A program made the position numbers and the translations under genes. The notes beneath the pieces were generated by a model. The model was not told the DNA's origin. It made no database searches and worked only from the letters and a program-made list of their open reading frames with translations. 17,973 nucleotides of DNA from JBBDYH01 sp040901795 (GTDB lineage Bacteria > Planctomycetota > Planctomycetia > Pirellulales > JALHPA01): positions 1-17,973 of the forward strand of contig JBBDYH010000115.1 in NCBI GenBank assembly GCA_040901795.1, in the 5' to 3' direction. Numbering within the stretch: the stretch's first letter is position 1; each line of letters starts with the position of its first letter. Shown here piece after piece: positions 1-7,209 of the stretch.

Positions 1-41
1 ATGGGGAATGGGGAATGGGGAATGGGGAATGGGGAATGGGA
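1..41. repeat. 7-bp tandem repeat (ATGGGGA)n
   Basis: Five perfect copies of ATGGGGA are followed by a truncated sixth copy (ATGGGA). The array begins at the first base of the window, so it may continue upstream. It lies in non-coding DNA before the DoxX-like gene. It looks like a simple microsatellite-type array; no function can be read from it. Bases 42-178 hold no convincing gene. A TATAGT hexamer at 127-132 could be a -10 element but has no good -35 partner. Confidence 0.9.
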
Positions 42-178
42 GACCAGCCTGAAAAAGCCGTGCTTCCGCCGAGCCCCCTAGTTGGCAACCAGAGCCAGAA
101 TAGCAATAATAATGGGTCGGCGGGGGTATAGTCCTACCTATCTGGGCGTAAGCTGGTCTCGGCGCTCAAACCCTGGCC

Positions 179-1417
179 TTGGTGTTTGATGGAGTGGCTC
201 GCCGGCTCGCGAGCCGGGAGGTTCCTCTGAACTGCTGCCGTTTTACGATCGGAATTGCCAGCGTCGTGCTGCTCGTCGCTTTGCGCGTGGCGCTCGGCTG
301 GCACTTCTTCTCTCAAGGGGTCGATCACTACCACGACCCGAACTGGTCTAGCGAGGGCTTCCTGCGCCAGGCGAAAGGGCCGTGGGCCGAGTTTTACACG
401 TCGAAGGCGCCCGATTTCCATGGATTTCACGAGTTGATTTCGCATCCGTGGCAGGACCCATCGCAAGCTTCCGCGGCGAAAAAGTCGGACGAGAAGGATT
501 CGGCCAAAAACAAGCCGGCCCCGTCCTCGAACGTCCCCACCGAAGGGGACCCACAGCCGGGCGACGCCAAGGCAAAAGCCACGGCTGACGGCGCTCAGCC
601 CAAGGACGACGCGAAAACCGCAAAACTGCCCACCGAGGGAGATCCGTCCCCGGAGCCAAAGAAAGAAGACCCGGCCCTCAAGCGGGTGGAGGAAAAATTG
701 GCCGAAGACCTGGCGTTGTCGCGTCCGGTCTATGAAGCGTTCGCCACGCGCGTGGTGGACGACTGGAACGAGCGGGGCCGACAGATCGCGGCTCATTACG
801 ACTTTGATCAGGAGCAAAAGCAAAAAGCGAACGCGGTTTTCGAACGCTACAAGCGCGGTCTCTTGGATTACCTGGCGAGCATCGAAAGCGATTTGATCCT
901 GTATCAGCGGGAGCTGCGCCGCTTGGATCAGATGCAATCGTTTCAGGGTGCGACGGACGTTCCCTTTGCCAGCCAGCGGCTGGCGGACAAACGCCGCGAG
1001 TTGGCCAACCAGCCGAACGCCTGGCTGGCGGACGTGCGGCGGATGGAGCGCGAGTTTAACCACGACATCGCGGCGATCGCCACGGACGAACAGGAGAAGC
1101 AGGGCGAGCTTGCGCAGCCGGAAACCGCGCTCAAGAAAAACGACCGCATTCTTACCTGGGCAATGATGATCTGCGGCGGATGTTTGATCGTGGGTTTGTT
1201 CACGCGACTGGCGGCAGTTGGCTGTGCGGCGTTTTTGTTGATGGTGATTATGTCGCAACCCCCGTGGGTGCCGGGAACGATCACGACCTTGTTCCCATAT
1301 CAACTGGTAGAAATGCTGGCCCTGTTGGCCTTGGCGACGACCGCCGTGGGCCGTTGGGGCGGCCTCGACTTTTTTCTCCATTTTCTCATCACGGCCCCGT
1401 TCCGCGGCCGGAGGTAG
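179..1417 (+). CDS. DoxX-like membrane protein with large insertion
   Basis: A 412-residue protein with the layout of a DoxX-family four-helix membrane protein that has been pulled apart. Helix 1 is near residues 23-43, ending in ALGWHFFSQGVDHY. Helices 2-4 are near 324-341, 345-359 and 374-391, with the GLFTRLAAVG turn typical of DoxX. Between helix 1 and helix 2 lie about 280 soluble residues: a Lys/Asp/Pro-rich low-complexity part (95-165, with PTEGDP twice) and a charged helical part (165-320). DoxX proteins are normally about 130-160 residues. The family has loose links to quinone or sulfur redox chemistry, but no function can be assigned here. The start is uncertain: TTG 179 and GTG 182 lack a Shine-Dalgarno (SD) sequence, and CTG 227 sits just after GGGAGG (216-221). 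It ends 6 bp before the oxidoreductase, whose SD lies inside this gene's last codons, so the two are probably one operon. Confidence 0.8.
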   Translation: MVFDGVARRLASREVPLNCCRFTIGIASVVLLVALRVALGWHFFSQGVDHYHDPNWSSEGFLRQAKGPWAEFYTSKAPDFHGFHELISHPWQDPSQASAAKKSDEKDSAKNKPAPSSNVPTEGDPQPGDAKAKATADGAQPKDDAKTAKLPTEGDPSPEPKKEDPALKRVEEKLAEDLALSRPVYEAFATRVVDDWNERGRQIAAHYDFDQEQKQKANAVFERYKRGLLDYLASIESDLILYQRELRRLDQMQSFQGATDVPFASQRLADKRRELANQPNAWLADVRRMEREFNHDIAAIATDEQEKQGELAQPETALKKNDRILTWAMMICGGCLIVGLFTRLAAVGCAAFLLMVIMSQPPWVPGTITTLFPYQLVEMLALLALATTAVGRWGGLDFFLHFLITAPFRGRR

Positions 1418-1423
1418 CCTGTC

Positions 1424-3148
1424 ATGTATATCAAGCCGGAAGACCGACCTATCGGCAAAGAGAATTTTGAAACGGCCATCGCCGTCGGCAAAGGCCCCAA
1501 AGACGGCGTGTCGCGCCGCGACTTTCTGATCGGCACGGTTGCCGCCGGCGCGGTTTCCGGCGCTGGATTAGGGGCGATGTATTTCGGCTACGACAAGTCG
1601 ATGGAGAACCCGGTGCGAATCGGGTTTATCGGCACCGGCGACGAAGGCAGCGTGCTGATTGGCGCGCACACGCCCAGCTACGTGCAATGCGTGGCGATCG
1701 CGGATATTCGCCCGTACAACATCCATCGCGCGTTTCACGGGGACTATTCGAGCGACAACGCGTTTCAGGCCCGGCCCGGATTGATGGCCAAGTACGGCTG
1801 GTCGAGCGAGGAGGAAGCCCGCAAGCAGGTCAAGGTCTACGAAAACTACAAGGATCTGCTCAAGGCCGTTGAAAACAAGGAGCTGGATCTGGAGGGAGTG
1901 GTCATCTCGTTGCCGTTGCACTTGCACGCAGAGGCGGCAATTCTGGCGATGAAGGCGGGCCTGCACGTGCTGACTGAGAAATTGATGGCGCGCACCGTCG
2001 CGCAGTGCAAGGAGATGGGGCGCGTGGCGAAGCAGACCGGCAAGTATCTGGCGACCGGTCATCAGCGGCACTACAGCATTCTGTACGACAACGCGATTCA
2101 CACGATTAAGAATGGCTTGTTAGGCGACCTGCACCACATCCGTGCTCAATGGCATCGCGCGAAAGACACCTGGCAACCGCCGCTTCCGGGCGACGAAGCT
2201 TTGGTCAAGCAAATGGCTTCGGTCAAACGGCGCATTACCGACGCCGAAAAAGCCAAGAAACCGGCAGAAGTGGAAAAGTGGCGTCGTTTTCTGGTGCAGA
2301 TCCAAAAACAGGTTGAAGACAAAGCTGTCGACGCGGCATTCTATGGTTACCAGGAGAAGAGACTGCCGGGCGGATATCACGTCTCGCCGATCGAGGAGCT
2401 GATTCGTTGGCGGCTCTGGGAACGGACAGGTGGCGGGCTGATGGCGGAGCTGGGCAGCCACCAGCTCGACGCCGCCGGAATTTTCTGCACCGCCGCGCGC
2501 AATGACGGCGAGAAGGCGCTGCCGCTCACCGTTCAAGCCACCGGCGGCCGGCATCTCTACGAGGAAGACCGCGAGTGCGAAGACCACGTGTACTGCATGT
2601 ACGAGTATCCGGGTCCGAAGTACGAGGAGGACAACAACAAAAAGATCGTGGTCACCTACTCCTCGATCAATGGCAGCCCGTTCGGCGATTACGGCGAGTG
2701 CGTGATGGGCACCGACCGCACGCTCGTGCTGCTCAAAGAGCAGGAAGCGATGATCTTCGACAATGCCGGACCGGCGACGAAGATCGACGTGAGCAAGGCC
2801 GACACGTTGGACACAACGGCCAGCGGCGGCGGCGCAGCCATCGGCAAGGCGGCGATGGAAGCCGGCCCGATCAGCCGCGGCTATACCGAGGAAATGGAGC
2901 ACTGGGCCTGGTGCATCCGCAATCCGTCGGCGGAGAACCAGCCGCGCTGCCATCCCAAGGTCGCCTTGGCCGACGCAGTGATCGCACTCACCACGAACAT
3001 CGCCATCCGCAATCCCGAACACTCGCGGATCGAGTTCAAGAAGGAATGGTTCGACATCGACAGCGACGAAACGCCGGAGCTGGCTTACCTCGAGGACGCC
3101 AAGTACAAGGTCACGCTCGACCGGGCGGAGTATAAGCCGAAGGCATGA
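1424..3148 (+). CDS. Gfo/Idh/MocA oxidoreductase with Tat-type leader
   Basis: A 574-residue NAD(P)-dependent oxidoreductase of the Gfo/Idh/MocA family; the substrate cannot be named and is probably a sugar or cyclitol derivative. A twin-arginine motif SRRDFL (30-35) followed by a small-residue hydrophobic stretch (36-56) suggests Tat export or anchoring. The n-region of about 30 residues is long. The Rossmann motif is GFIGTGDEG (67-75). The usual EKP cofactor loop is EKL here (185-187). The C-terminal domain has GGGLMAELGSHQLD (336-349) carrying the family's conserved His (346) and Asp (349). A Lys/Glu-rich helical insertion (about 256-312) makes it longer than the common 350-450 residues, as in many planctomycete members. 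ATG 1424 is supported by GGAGGT at 1410-1415, 8 bp upstream. Co-transcription with the DoxX-like gene is likely. Confidence 0.93.
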   Translation: MYIKPEDRPIGKENFETAIAVGKGPKDGVSRRDFLIGTVAAGAVSGAGLGAMYFGYDKSMENPVRIGFIGTGDEGSVLIGAHTPSYVQCVAIADIRPYNIHRAFHGDYSSDNAFQARPGLMAKYGWSSEEEARKQVKVYENYKDLLKAVENKELDLEGVVISLPLHLHAEAAILAMKAGLHVLTEKLMARTVAQCKEMGRVAKQTGKYLATGHQRHYSILYDNAIHTIKNGLLGDLHHIRAQWHRAKDTWQPPLPGDEALVKQMASVKRRITDAEKAKKPAEVEKWRRFLVQIQKQVEDKAVDAAFYGYQEKRLPGGYHVSPIEELIRWRLWERTGGGLMAELGSHQLDAAGIFCTAARNDGEKALPLTVQATGGRHLYEEDRECEDHVYCMYEYPGPKYEEDNNKKIVVTYSSINGSPFGDYGECVMGTDRTLVLLKEQEAMIFDNAGPATKIDVSKADTLDTTASGGGAAIGKAAMEAGPISRGYTEEMEHWAWCIRNPSAENQPRCHPKVALADAVIALTTNIAIRNPEHSRIEFKKEWFDIDSDETPELAYLEDAKYKVTLDRAEYKPKA

Positions 3149-3150
3149 GG

Positions 3151-3260
3151 CAATGACGAATGTCGAAATCCGAATGGCAAACGAATGACCAATGACTAAG
3201 TCCCAATGACCAATTCACTCGACATTGGTCATTGGTGCTTTGACATTTCATTCGTCATTC
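3151..3260. repeat. Nested inverted repeat between convergent genes
   Basis: Two perfect 11-bp stems are nested. The outer stem pairs AATGACGAATG (3152-3162) with its reverse complement (3249-3259). The inner stem pairs CCAATGACCAA (3203-3213) with TTGGTCATTGG (3225-3235) across an 11-nt loop. AATGACCAA also occurs at 3184-3192. The outer right arm overlaps the stop codon (3248-3250) and last codons of the SMP-30-like gene. It fills the gap between two convergent genes. The fold could act as a bidirectional terminator, but there is no T-tract; it looks more like a REP/MITE-type dispersed repeat. Confidence 0.8.
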
Positions 3261-4216
3261 TTCCCCCCCGGAAACTGATGGCCAGCGGCGTGCATCGGAA
3301 TCTTATAGAGGCTAGTCCTCGCCGTGACATACAGTGTCTTCAGGTCCTTGCCGCCGAAAGTGACGTTCGCCGGCTGCTCGGGCGTTTGAATAATGCCCAG
3401 CAATTTCCCTTCGGGCGTAAAGACTTGCAGTCCAAGTTTTGAAGTAATATAGAGATTGCCTCGGCGATCAACCGTCAGCCCGTCGCCGCCGCCGTTACGC
3501 TGCCCTTCGGCCTGCTCCAGCTTGCAGAGCACTCGGCCCTGACCAAGCTTGCCGGGTGACTCCACCGGATAAGCCATCATCTCGGCTTGTCCTGAGGGTA
3601 TCACGTACAGAGTCTTCTCATCGGGCGAGAGGATCACGCCGTTGGGATTCGGCAGGTCTTCGATCAGCCGGCTCGCCTGCTGTCCGGACTGCGCGAGGTA
3701 GTAAACGCACGTCTTCCCCTGCGGCAGCGGCTTGGGAGCGCTGAACGCCGGATCGGTGAAGTACACGCCGCCCCCGGCGTCGATCACCAGGTCATTGGGC
3801 GCGTTGAAGCGGTGCTCGCCGAATTTCTCAACTAATACCCGCTCCTTGGCGCCGTCTACGGTGTACGCAGCCAGCCGGCCGTCCATCTGGCAGGCGTAAA
3901 TCTCGCCGCGGCTGTGTGCAAAGAGGCCGTTGGCGTGCTTTGACTTTTCTACAAAAACGTGAACTTTTCCGGCGGCATCAAGGCGGTGAAGGCGCTCATT
4001 GGGAATGTCCGTGAAGTAAAGCGAGTCACTGATCCAGACCGGCCCTTCGGTGAAATCGAACTTGCCGTCGATCCTTTTGATTTTTCCCGCCGGACCAATG
4101 CCTTCCATGGTTTTTTCCTGCCCCCGCGCCAGACAGGGATGCAATAGCACCACCGCCAGGCCAATCGACGTTATCACGCAACGACAAGGGCGGTTTGCGA
4201 AGACGCGCCGGATCAT
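3248..4216 (-). CDS. Secreted SMP-30/gluconolactonase-like protein
   Basis: A 322-residue six-bladed beta-propeller protein of the SMP-30/gluconolactonase/LRE family, whose members hydrolyse sugar lactones or related esters using one bound divalent metal. Residues 1-32 form an export signal: an RR-containing n-region, hydrophobic ITSIGLAVVLL and LARGQ near the cleavage site. Candidate metal and active-site residues are Glu57 in TEGPVW, Asn138/Asn141/Asp142 in FNAPNDLVID, and Asp245 in GGDGLTVD, each in the order expected for the family. Blade signatures such as GEIYACQMDG, GGVYFTDP and GNLYITS recur. I chose ATG 4216 over TTG 4228 because GGAGG (4226-4222) sits 5 bp upstream of the ATG and overlaps the TTG. 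The C-terminal KNDE and the stop come from the 3151-3260 repeat. The true substrate is unknown. Confidence 0.9.
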   Translation of the reverse strand: MIRRVFANRPCRCVITSIGLAVVLLHPCLARGQEKTMEGIGPAGKIKRIDGKFDFTEGPVWISDSLYFTDIPNERLHRLDAAGKVHVFVEKSKHANGLFAHSRGEIYACQMDGRLAAYTVDGAKERVLVEKFGEHRFNAPNDLVIDAGGGVYFTDPAFSAPKPLPQGKTCVYYLAQSGQQASRLIEDLPNPNGVILSPDEKTLYVIPSGQAEMMAYPVESPGKLGQGRVLCKLEQAEGQRNGGGDGLTVDRRGNLYITSKLGLQVFTPEGKLLGIIQTPEQPANVTFGGKDLKTLYVTARTSLYKIPMHAAGHQFPGGKNDE

Positions 4217-4221
4217 GACGA

Positions 4222-4226
4222 CCTCC
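4222..4226 (-). promoter_or_regulatory. Ribosome binding site deciding the SMP-30-like start
   Basis: GGAGG on the minus strand, 5 bp before ATG 4216. It overlaps the alternative TTG codon at 4228-4226, which therefore cannot be the start it serves. Confidence 0.8.
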
Positions 4227-4264
4227 AAACGTTCGAGAACGTACCCCCTTATTCGCTCTCTAGG

Positions 4265-4291
4265 ATAATACCACGAACCAAATCAGTTCAA
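4265..4291 (-). promoter_or_regulatory. Weak promoter-like pair upstream of SMP-30-like gene
   Basis: On the minus strand TTGAAC (4291-4286) and TATTAT (4270-4265) are separated by 15 bp in the 71-bp gap between the GH10-like stop and the SMP-30-like start. The match is partial and the spacer short. Planctomycete promoter consensus is poorly known, so this is only a candidate; co-transcription with the upstream gene is equally possible. Confidence 0.22.
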
Positions 4292-5727
4292 ATGTCTGGC
4301 AATTCCGCCCAGCGGCGGATGGCTGAGAAGGCCCGCAATGCCGGTTTCGGCACCCCCTCAAGGTCGAAAAGTCCGCGATCGGCAAACGGCTGGCCTTGGC
4401 CGTCCAATAAGCGTCCCCAAAAGACCGCTTGGACAGCCGGCTTTCCCAATAGCACTGGGATGACCTGCTCGATCCACGACTGTTCGCTCGGGTGGGCAAG
4501 AGAAACACTCGGCGGCAGCGTGAACTCGATCAGCAGCGGCAGGTTAAAGACGCTCCAGCGGTCGATTTGCCGGCTGATTTCGAGCGCGTCGCGCGGCAAA
4601 GTCGCGTCTCGCGAAAGACCGATATCAACCCGCAGCCCGAGGCCGGCCAGCCCCAGGTCGCCGCGTACGAGCGCATCGGCGAAATGGATCGGCGAAAGCT
4701 GCCGTCGCTCGTCGCGCAATGCCTCTCCCCACGGTTGATCCAGCGTCAGGATCACAGGCGTCTGGCGGTCGGCGGCGCGCACGGTCTCGATGGCGCTGAC
4801 CGCCAGACGCAAGCGTTGCTCTTCGGTGAGCGGCAGCGTCGCGGCTGTATTGAGCGCCGCGCCACAGTTCCACAGGTGGACTCGTCCTCGGTACCGCTCG
4901 ACCACGCCCTGCACATGGCGTGCGACAGAAGCTTGCAAAGTACCGAAGTCAGTGGCCGTTCCGATCCAGTCCGGCAAAGCATCGCGCTCGAGCCGCAAGA
5001 GCGGCCCACCACAGATCCGCTTCTCGTGACCTTGACACCAGGCAATTTGGACATCGGAAAACTGCCAGGAGGGGGCGCCGGCGGTCGCTTCGACATTGCG
5101 CCAGTTGAACGGAACGGACAGCGTGTTGCAGGCCTGCAGCAAGAATTCTGCAAACGGCTGGTCCGGCGAGCGATCATCATCAAGCGGCACGCCGACTACA
5201 AGCGGAGTGCGCTTGGACATGGTGCGGCGCGCCCGGCGAGATTGATCTGCGTATGCCGCGCATAGCAGCGCACTGCCGGCAAGCGCGACGACTAGCGCCT
5301 GCTCGGCGCTCTCTGCGGCTGCCGCCGGCTGGTCCTGGGACGTGGCCGCGCGGGCCAGGGCGCCGAGTGCCTCCTTCAGCAGCGGCGACAACTCGGCGGG
5401 CACGACCAGACCCAGCGCCTGCCAAACAAACGCGTGCGTGCGCAATCGGTAGACCGTTCCTCGTGCCAGCTCGACGGGGAGTAGGTACGGCCGCGTCCGC
5501 TCGACGAGTGTACCCGTCGAAAGCGCGAGCGGCGGGCGATCGCCGATCATCCAGGGGATGGTGAACGTCGCTGATTCGGCTTCGTCGCGCTGGACCACCA
5601 GCCGATCGCCCTGCCAGCTCGTTCGCGTCTGATACGGTGCTTCCTCGTGACCTGCGAGATAAGCCAACTCGATCGCCCCGTCGGGCAACCGGTCGCGATG
5701 CGGTACGATGAATTGCATTCGCCCCAT
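4288..5727 (-). CDS. GH10-like protein lacking the acid/base glutamate
   Basis: A 479-residue protein. The N-terminal part (1-150) is a beta-rich, possibly carbohydrate-binding region of unknown fold (IVPHRDRL, FTIPW, RPYLLPVELARG). The rest (about 172-479) follows glycoside hydrolase family 10 (xylanase) landmarks in order: VPFNWRNVE (205-213), LPDWIG (251-256), RYRGRVHLWNCGAALN (278-293), LPLLIEFTLP (396-405), AVFWGRLLD (434-442) and GLFDLEGVPKPA (452-463). In true GH10 enzymes the acid/base Glu sits in WDVVNE; here that block is WNCGAA (286-291), so the Glu is Ala291. The usual RGH before LPDW is CGG (239-241). The nucleophile position may survive as Glu401. Hydrolysis is therefore doubtful. 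No signal peptide is evident. A TTG at 5799 would add 24 unconvincing residues; ATG 5727 is preferred because the conserved-looking MGRMQF begins there, although no SD is visible. Confidence 0.82.
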   Translation of the reverse strand: MGRMQFIVPHRDRLPDGAIELAYLAGHEEAPYQTRTSWQGDRLVVQRDEAESATFTIPWMIGDRPPLALSTGTLVERTRPYLLPVELARGTVYRLRTHAFVWQALGLVVPAELSPLLKEALGALARAATSQDQPAAAAESAEQALVVALAGSALLCAAYADQSRRARRTMSKRTPLVVGVPLDDDRSPDQPFAEFLLQACNTLSVPFNWRNVEATAGAPSWQFSDVQIAWCQGHEKRICGGPLLRLERDALPDWIGTATDFGTLQASVARHVQGVVERYRGRVHLWNCGAALNTAATLPLTEEQRLRLAVSAIETVRAADRQTPVILTLDQPWGEALRDERRQLSPIHFADALVRGDLGLAGLGLRVDIGLSRDATLPRDALEISRQIDRWSVFNLPLLIEFTLPPSVSLAHPSEQSWIEQVIPVLLGKPAVQAVFWGRLLDGQGQPFADRGLFDLEGVPKPALRAFSAIRRWAELPDI

Positions 5728-5811
5728 CGCGGGTGCTTGGCAAGAGAAGACAACAGGCGTCCAACTGTTGTTATCGCTTGCCGGACACGCCGAAGACAAG
5801 ACTCAATTTGT

Positions 5812-5909
5812 GTAGGGTGGGCCGAGGCCGCCGCGGCCGAGGCCCACGCGCATGCAGCGATTATTTATCGATAAATACGCGTGGGCCTCGCGGGCTCGGC
5901 CCACCCTAC
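5812..5909. repeat. 98-bp dyad repeat (MITE/REP-like)
   Basis: The outer arms pair GTAGGGTGGGCCGAG (5812-5826) with its reverse complement (5895-5909). The inner arms pair CGAGGCCCACGCG (5838-5850) with its reverse complement (5878-5890). The centre contains a perfect 16-bp palindrome, TATTTATCGATAAATA (5862-5877), which is AT-rich and contrasts with the GC-rich arms. The left arm has about 7 extra bases. It lies between the divergent GH10-like gene and purC. The layout suggests a dispersed non-autonomous repeat; no target-site duplication was established. Confidence 0.85.
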
Positions 5910-6013
5910 TTCCTCTGCTGTTCAGAACGTCGTTCGGTTTTCGAGCCCCATCGTAATCCAAAGCGATGACGAGTGATCGCACTCCATACCCTTCGCGCCC
6001 GGCGGCGGGTTGG

Positions 6014-6019
6014 TATACT
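6014..6019 (+). promoter_or_regulatory. Possible purC -10 element
   Basis: TATACT lies 43 bp upstream of the purC ATG. No good -35 hexamer is present at 16-18 bp (CTTCGC at 5991-5996), so support is weak. Confidence 0.3.
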
Positions 6020-6048
6020 GCCGCGGGTTGACTTGCCCTCAACCATTT

Positions 6049-6055
6049 GGAGGAG
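6049..6055 (+). promoter_or_regulatory. Ribosome binding site deciding the purC start
   Basis: GGAGGAG is followed by 6 bp and then ATG 6062. It overlaps a possible TTG codon at 6047 and so argues for the ATG as the real start. Confidence 0.85.
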
Positions 6056-6061
6056 ATCGCC

Positions 6062-6949
6062 ATGCGACGGGCCGTGACCACTACAGAGATCAAGCGCTTT
6101 CCCGTCCGTCGAGGCAAGGTCCGCGACGTGTACGATCTCGGCGACCGGCTACTGTTGGTGACCACCGACCGGATCAGCGCTTTTGACTGGGTATTGCCCA
6201 ACGGGATTCCCGACAAGGGGCGGGTGCTCACGCAAATTAGCGCGTTCTGGTTTGACCGGCTTGGCGAGCCCAACCATTTAATCGCGACAAACGTGCGGCA
6301 GTTTGGTCTGCCGGCCGAAATCGAGCTTGCGCCACTCGAAGGCCGCGCGATGTTGGTACGTAAGACCAAGGTGGTGCCGATCGAGTGCGTGGTCCGCGGC
6401 TATTTGTCCGGCTCCGGCTGGCGCGAGTATCGTCAAAGCGGCATGGTCTGCGGGATCCGCTTGCCATTGGGGCTTCGCGAAAGCGAGCGGCTGCCCGAGC
6501 CGATCTTCACGCCCGCCACCAAGGAAGAGCAAGGGCACGACATCAATATTTCGTTTGCGGAGATGGTCGCCAAGGTGGGTGATTCGCTGGCCGCGGAACT
6601 GCGCGAGCGGAGCCTTCGGATTTACCAGCGCGGCGCGGAGTATGCGCTTTCCAAGGGGATCTTGATCGCCGACACCAAGTTCGAATGGGGCCTGGTCGGA
6701 GATGAGGTGATTCTGATCGACGAGGTGTTGACGCCCGACAGCTCACGCTTCTGGCCGGCCGATCAATATGCGCCGGGCCGCTCGCCGCCGTCGTTCGACA
6801 AGCAATTTGTGCGCGATTGGCTGGAAGGCGCCTCGTGGGACAAAAACAGCCGCCCCCCTGCCCTGCCCGACGAGGTGGTCGACCGCACGCGCGAGAAGTA
6901 CATCGAGGCGTACGAGCGGTTGACCGGACAGCCGTTCGCGTGGAAGTAG
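6062..6949 (+). CDS. purC: SAICAR synthetase
   Basis: Phosphoribosylaminoimidazole-succinocarboxamide synthase, 295 residues, cytoplasmic. It couples CAIR with L-aspartate using ATP to give SAICAR in de novo purine synthesis. The family motifs are all visible: GKVRDVYDLGD (18-28), TTDRISAFDWVLP (34-46), PIECVVRGYLSGSGW (106-120), IADTKFEWG (202-210) and IDEVLTPDSSRFW (219-231). The length matches the longer (about 300-residue) form of the family; the short E. coli type is near 237. It starts at ATG 6062 behind a strong SD. It is followed by 260 bp of repeat-rich DNA before aroC, so it is probably a separate unit from aroC. Confidence 0.97.
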   Translation: MRRAVTTTEIKRFPVRRGKVRDVYDLGDRLLLVTTDRISAFDWVLPNGIPDKGRVLTQISAFWFDRLGEPNHLIATNVRQFGLPAEIELAPLEGRAMLVRKTKVVPIECVVRGYLSGSGWREYRQSGMVCGIRLPLGLRESERLPEPIFTPATKEEQGHDINISFAEMVAKVGDSLAAELRERSLRIYQRGAEYALSKGILIADTKFEWGLVGDEVILIDEVLTPDSSRFWPADQYAPGRSPPSFDKQFVRDWLEGASWDKNSRPPALPDEVVDRTREKYIEAYERLTGQPFAWK

Positions 6950-6952
6950 GTA

Positions 6953-7049
6953 GTTGGAGTTGAGCCGCCCGTTGGAGTTCAGCCTTCAGGCTGTTTGAGC
7001 AAGCTAAAGCTTGAATTCCAACTGAGCAAGCTAAAGCTTGAACTCCAAC
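6953..7049. repeat. Composite direct and inverted repeat after purC
   Basis: Two forward units begin GTTGGAGTT (6953-6966 and 6971-6984, 13/14 identical). Two 27-nt reverse-type units (6996-7022 and 7023-7049) differ at one base and end in TCCAAC. GTTGGAGTTCA (6971-6981) is the exact complement of 7039-7049. Each unit carries its own small hairpin: CAGCC-TTCA-GGCTG (6980-6993) and CAAGC-TAAA-GCTTG in both later copies. The element starts 3 bp after the purC stop. It looks like a cluster of a dispersed repeat family; a terminator role is possible but there is no T-tract. Confidence 0.85.
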
Positions 7050-7147
7050 GCGGCAGCCGCTCTACCGGCCATTTGGCAAAGCAGGTAAGATTTGAGAGAG
7101 AAGCGGCGTTTGCGATGCTTCTCTTACGGTGGGCCGATGCCACGCGC

Positions 7148-7175
7148 CACTGACAAGCCTGAGAGCTTGTCAGTG
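7148..7175. repeat. Hairpin upstream of aroC
   Basis: CACTGACAAGC (7148-7158) and its perfect 11-bp complement (7165-7175) flank a 6-nt loop. It sits 35 bp before the aroC start. It could affect leader RNA structure or simply be another dispersed dyad repeat, as no SD follows it. Confidence 0.75.
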
Positions 7176-7209
7176 CCACCCATCAAATCATAACCTGTTG
7201 GCTTTCTTC

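Noticed and set aside
134..1381. 415-codon minus-strand open frame opposite the DoxX-like gene
   Set aside because: Its product is Arg/Leu/Val-rich without domain logic, and the plus strand carries clear DoxX helices and ends 6 bp before an SD-led gene.
6996..7049. CRISPR-like tandem repeat
   Set aside because: The 27-nt copies are immediately adjacent with no spacer, there are only two, and no cas gene is present.
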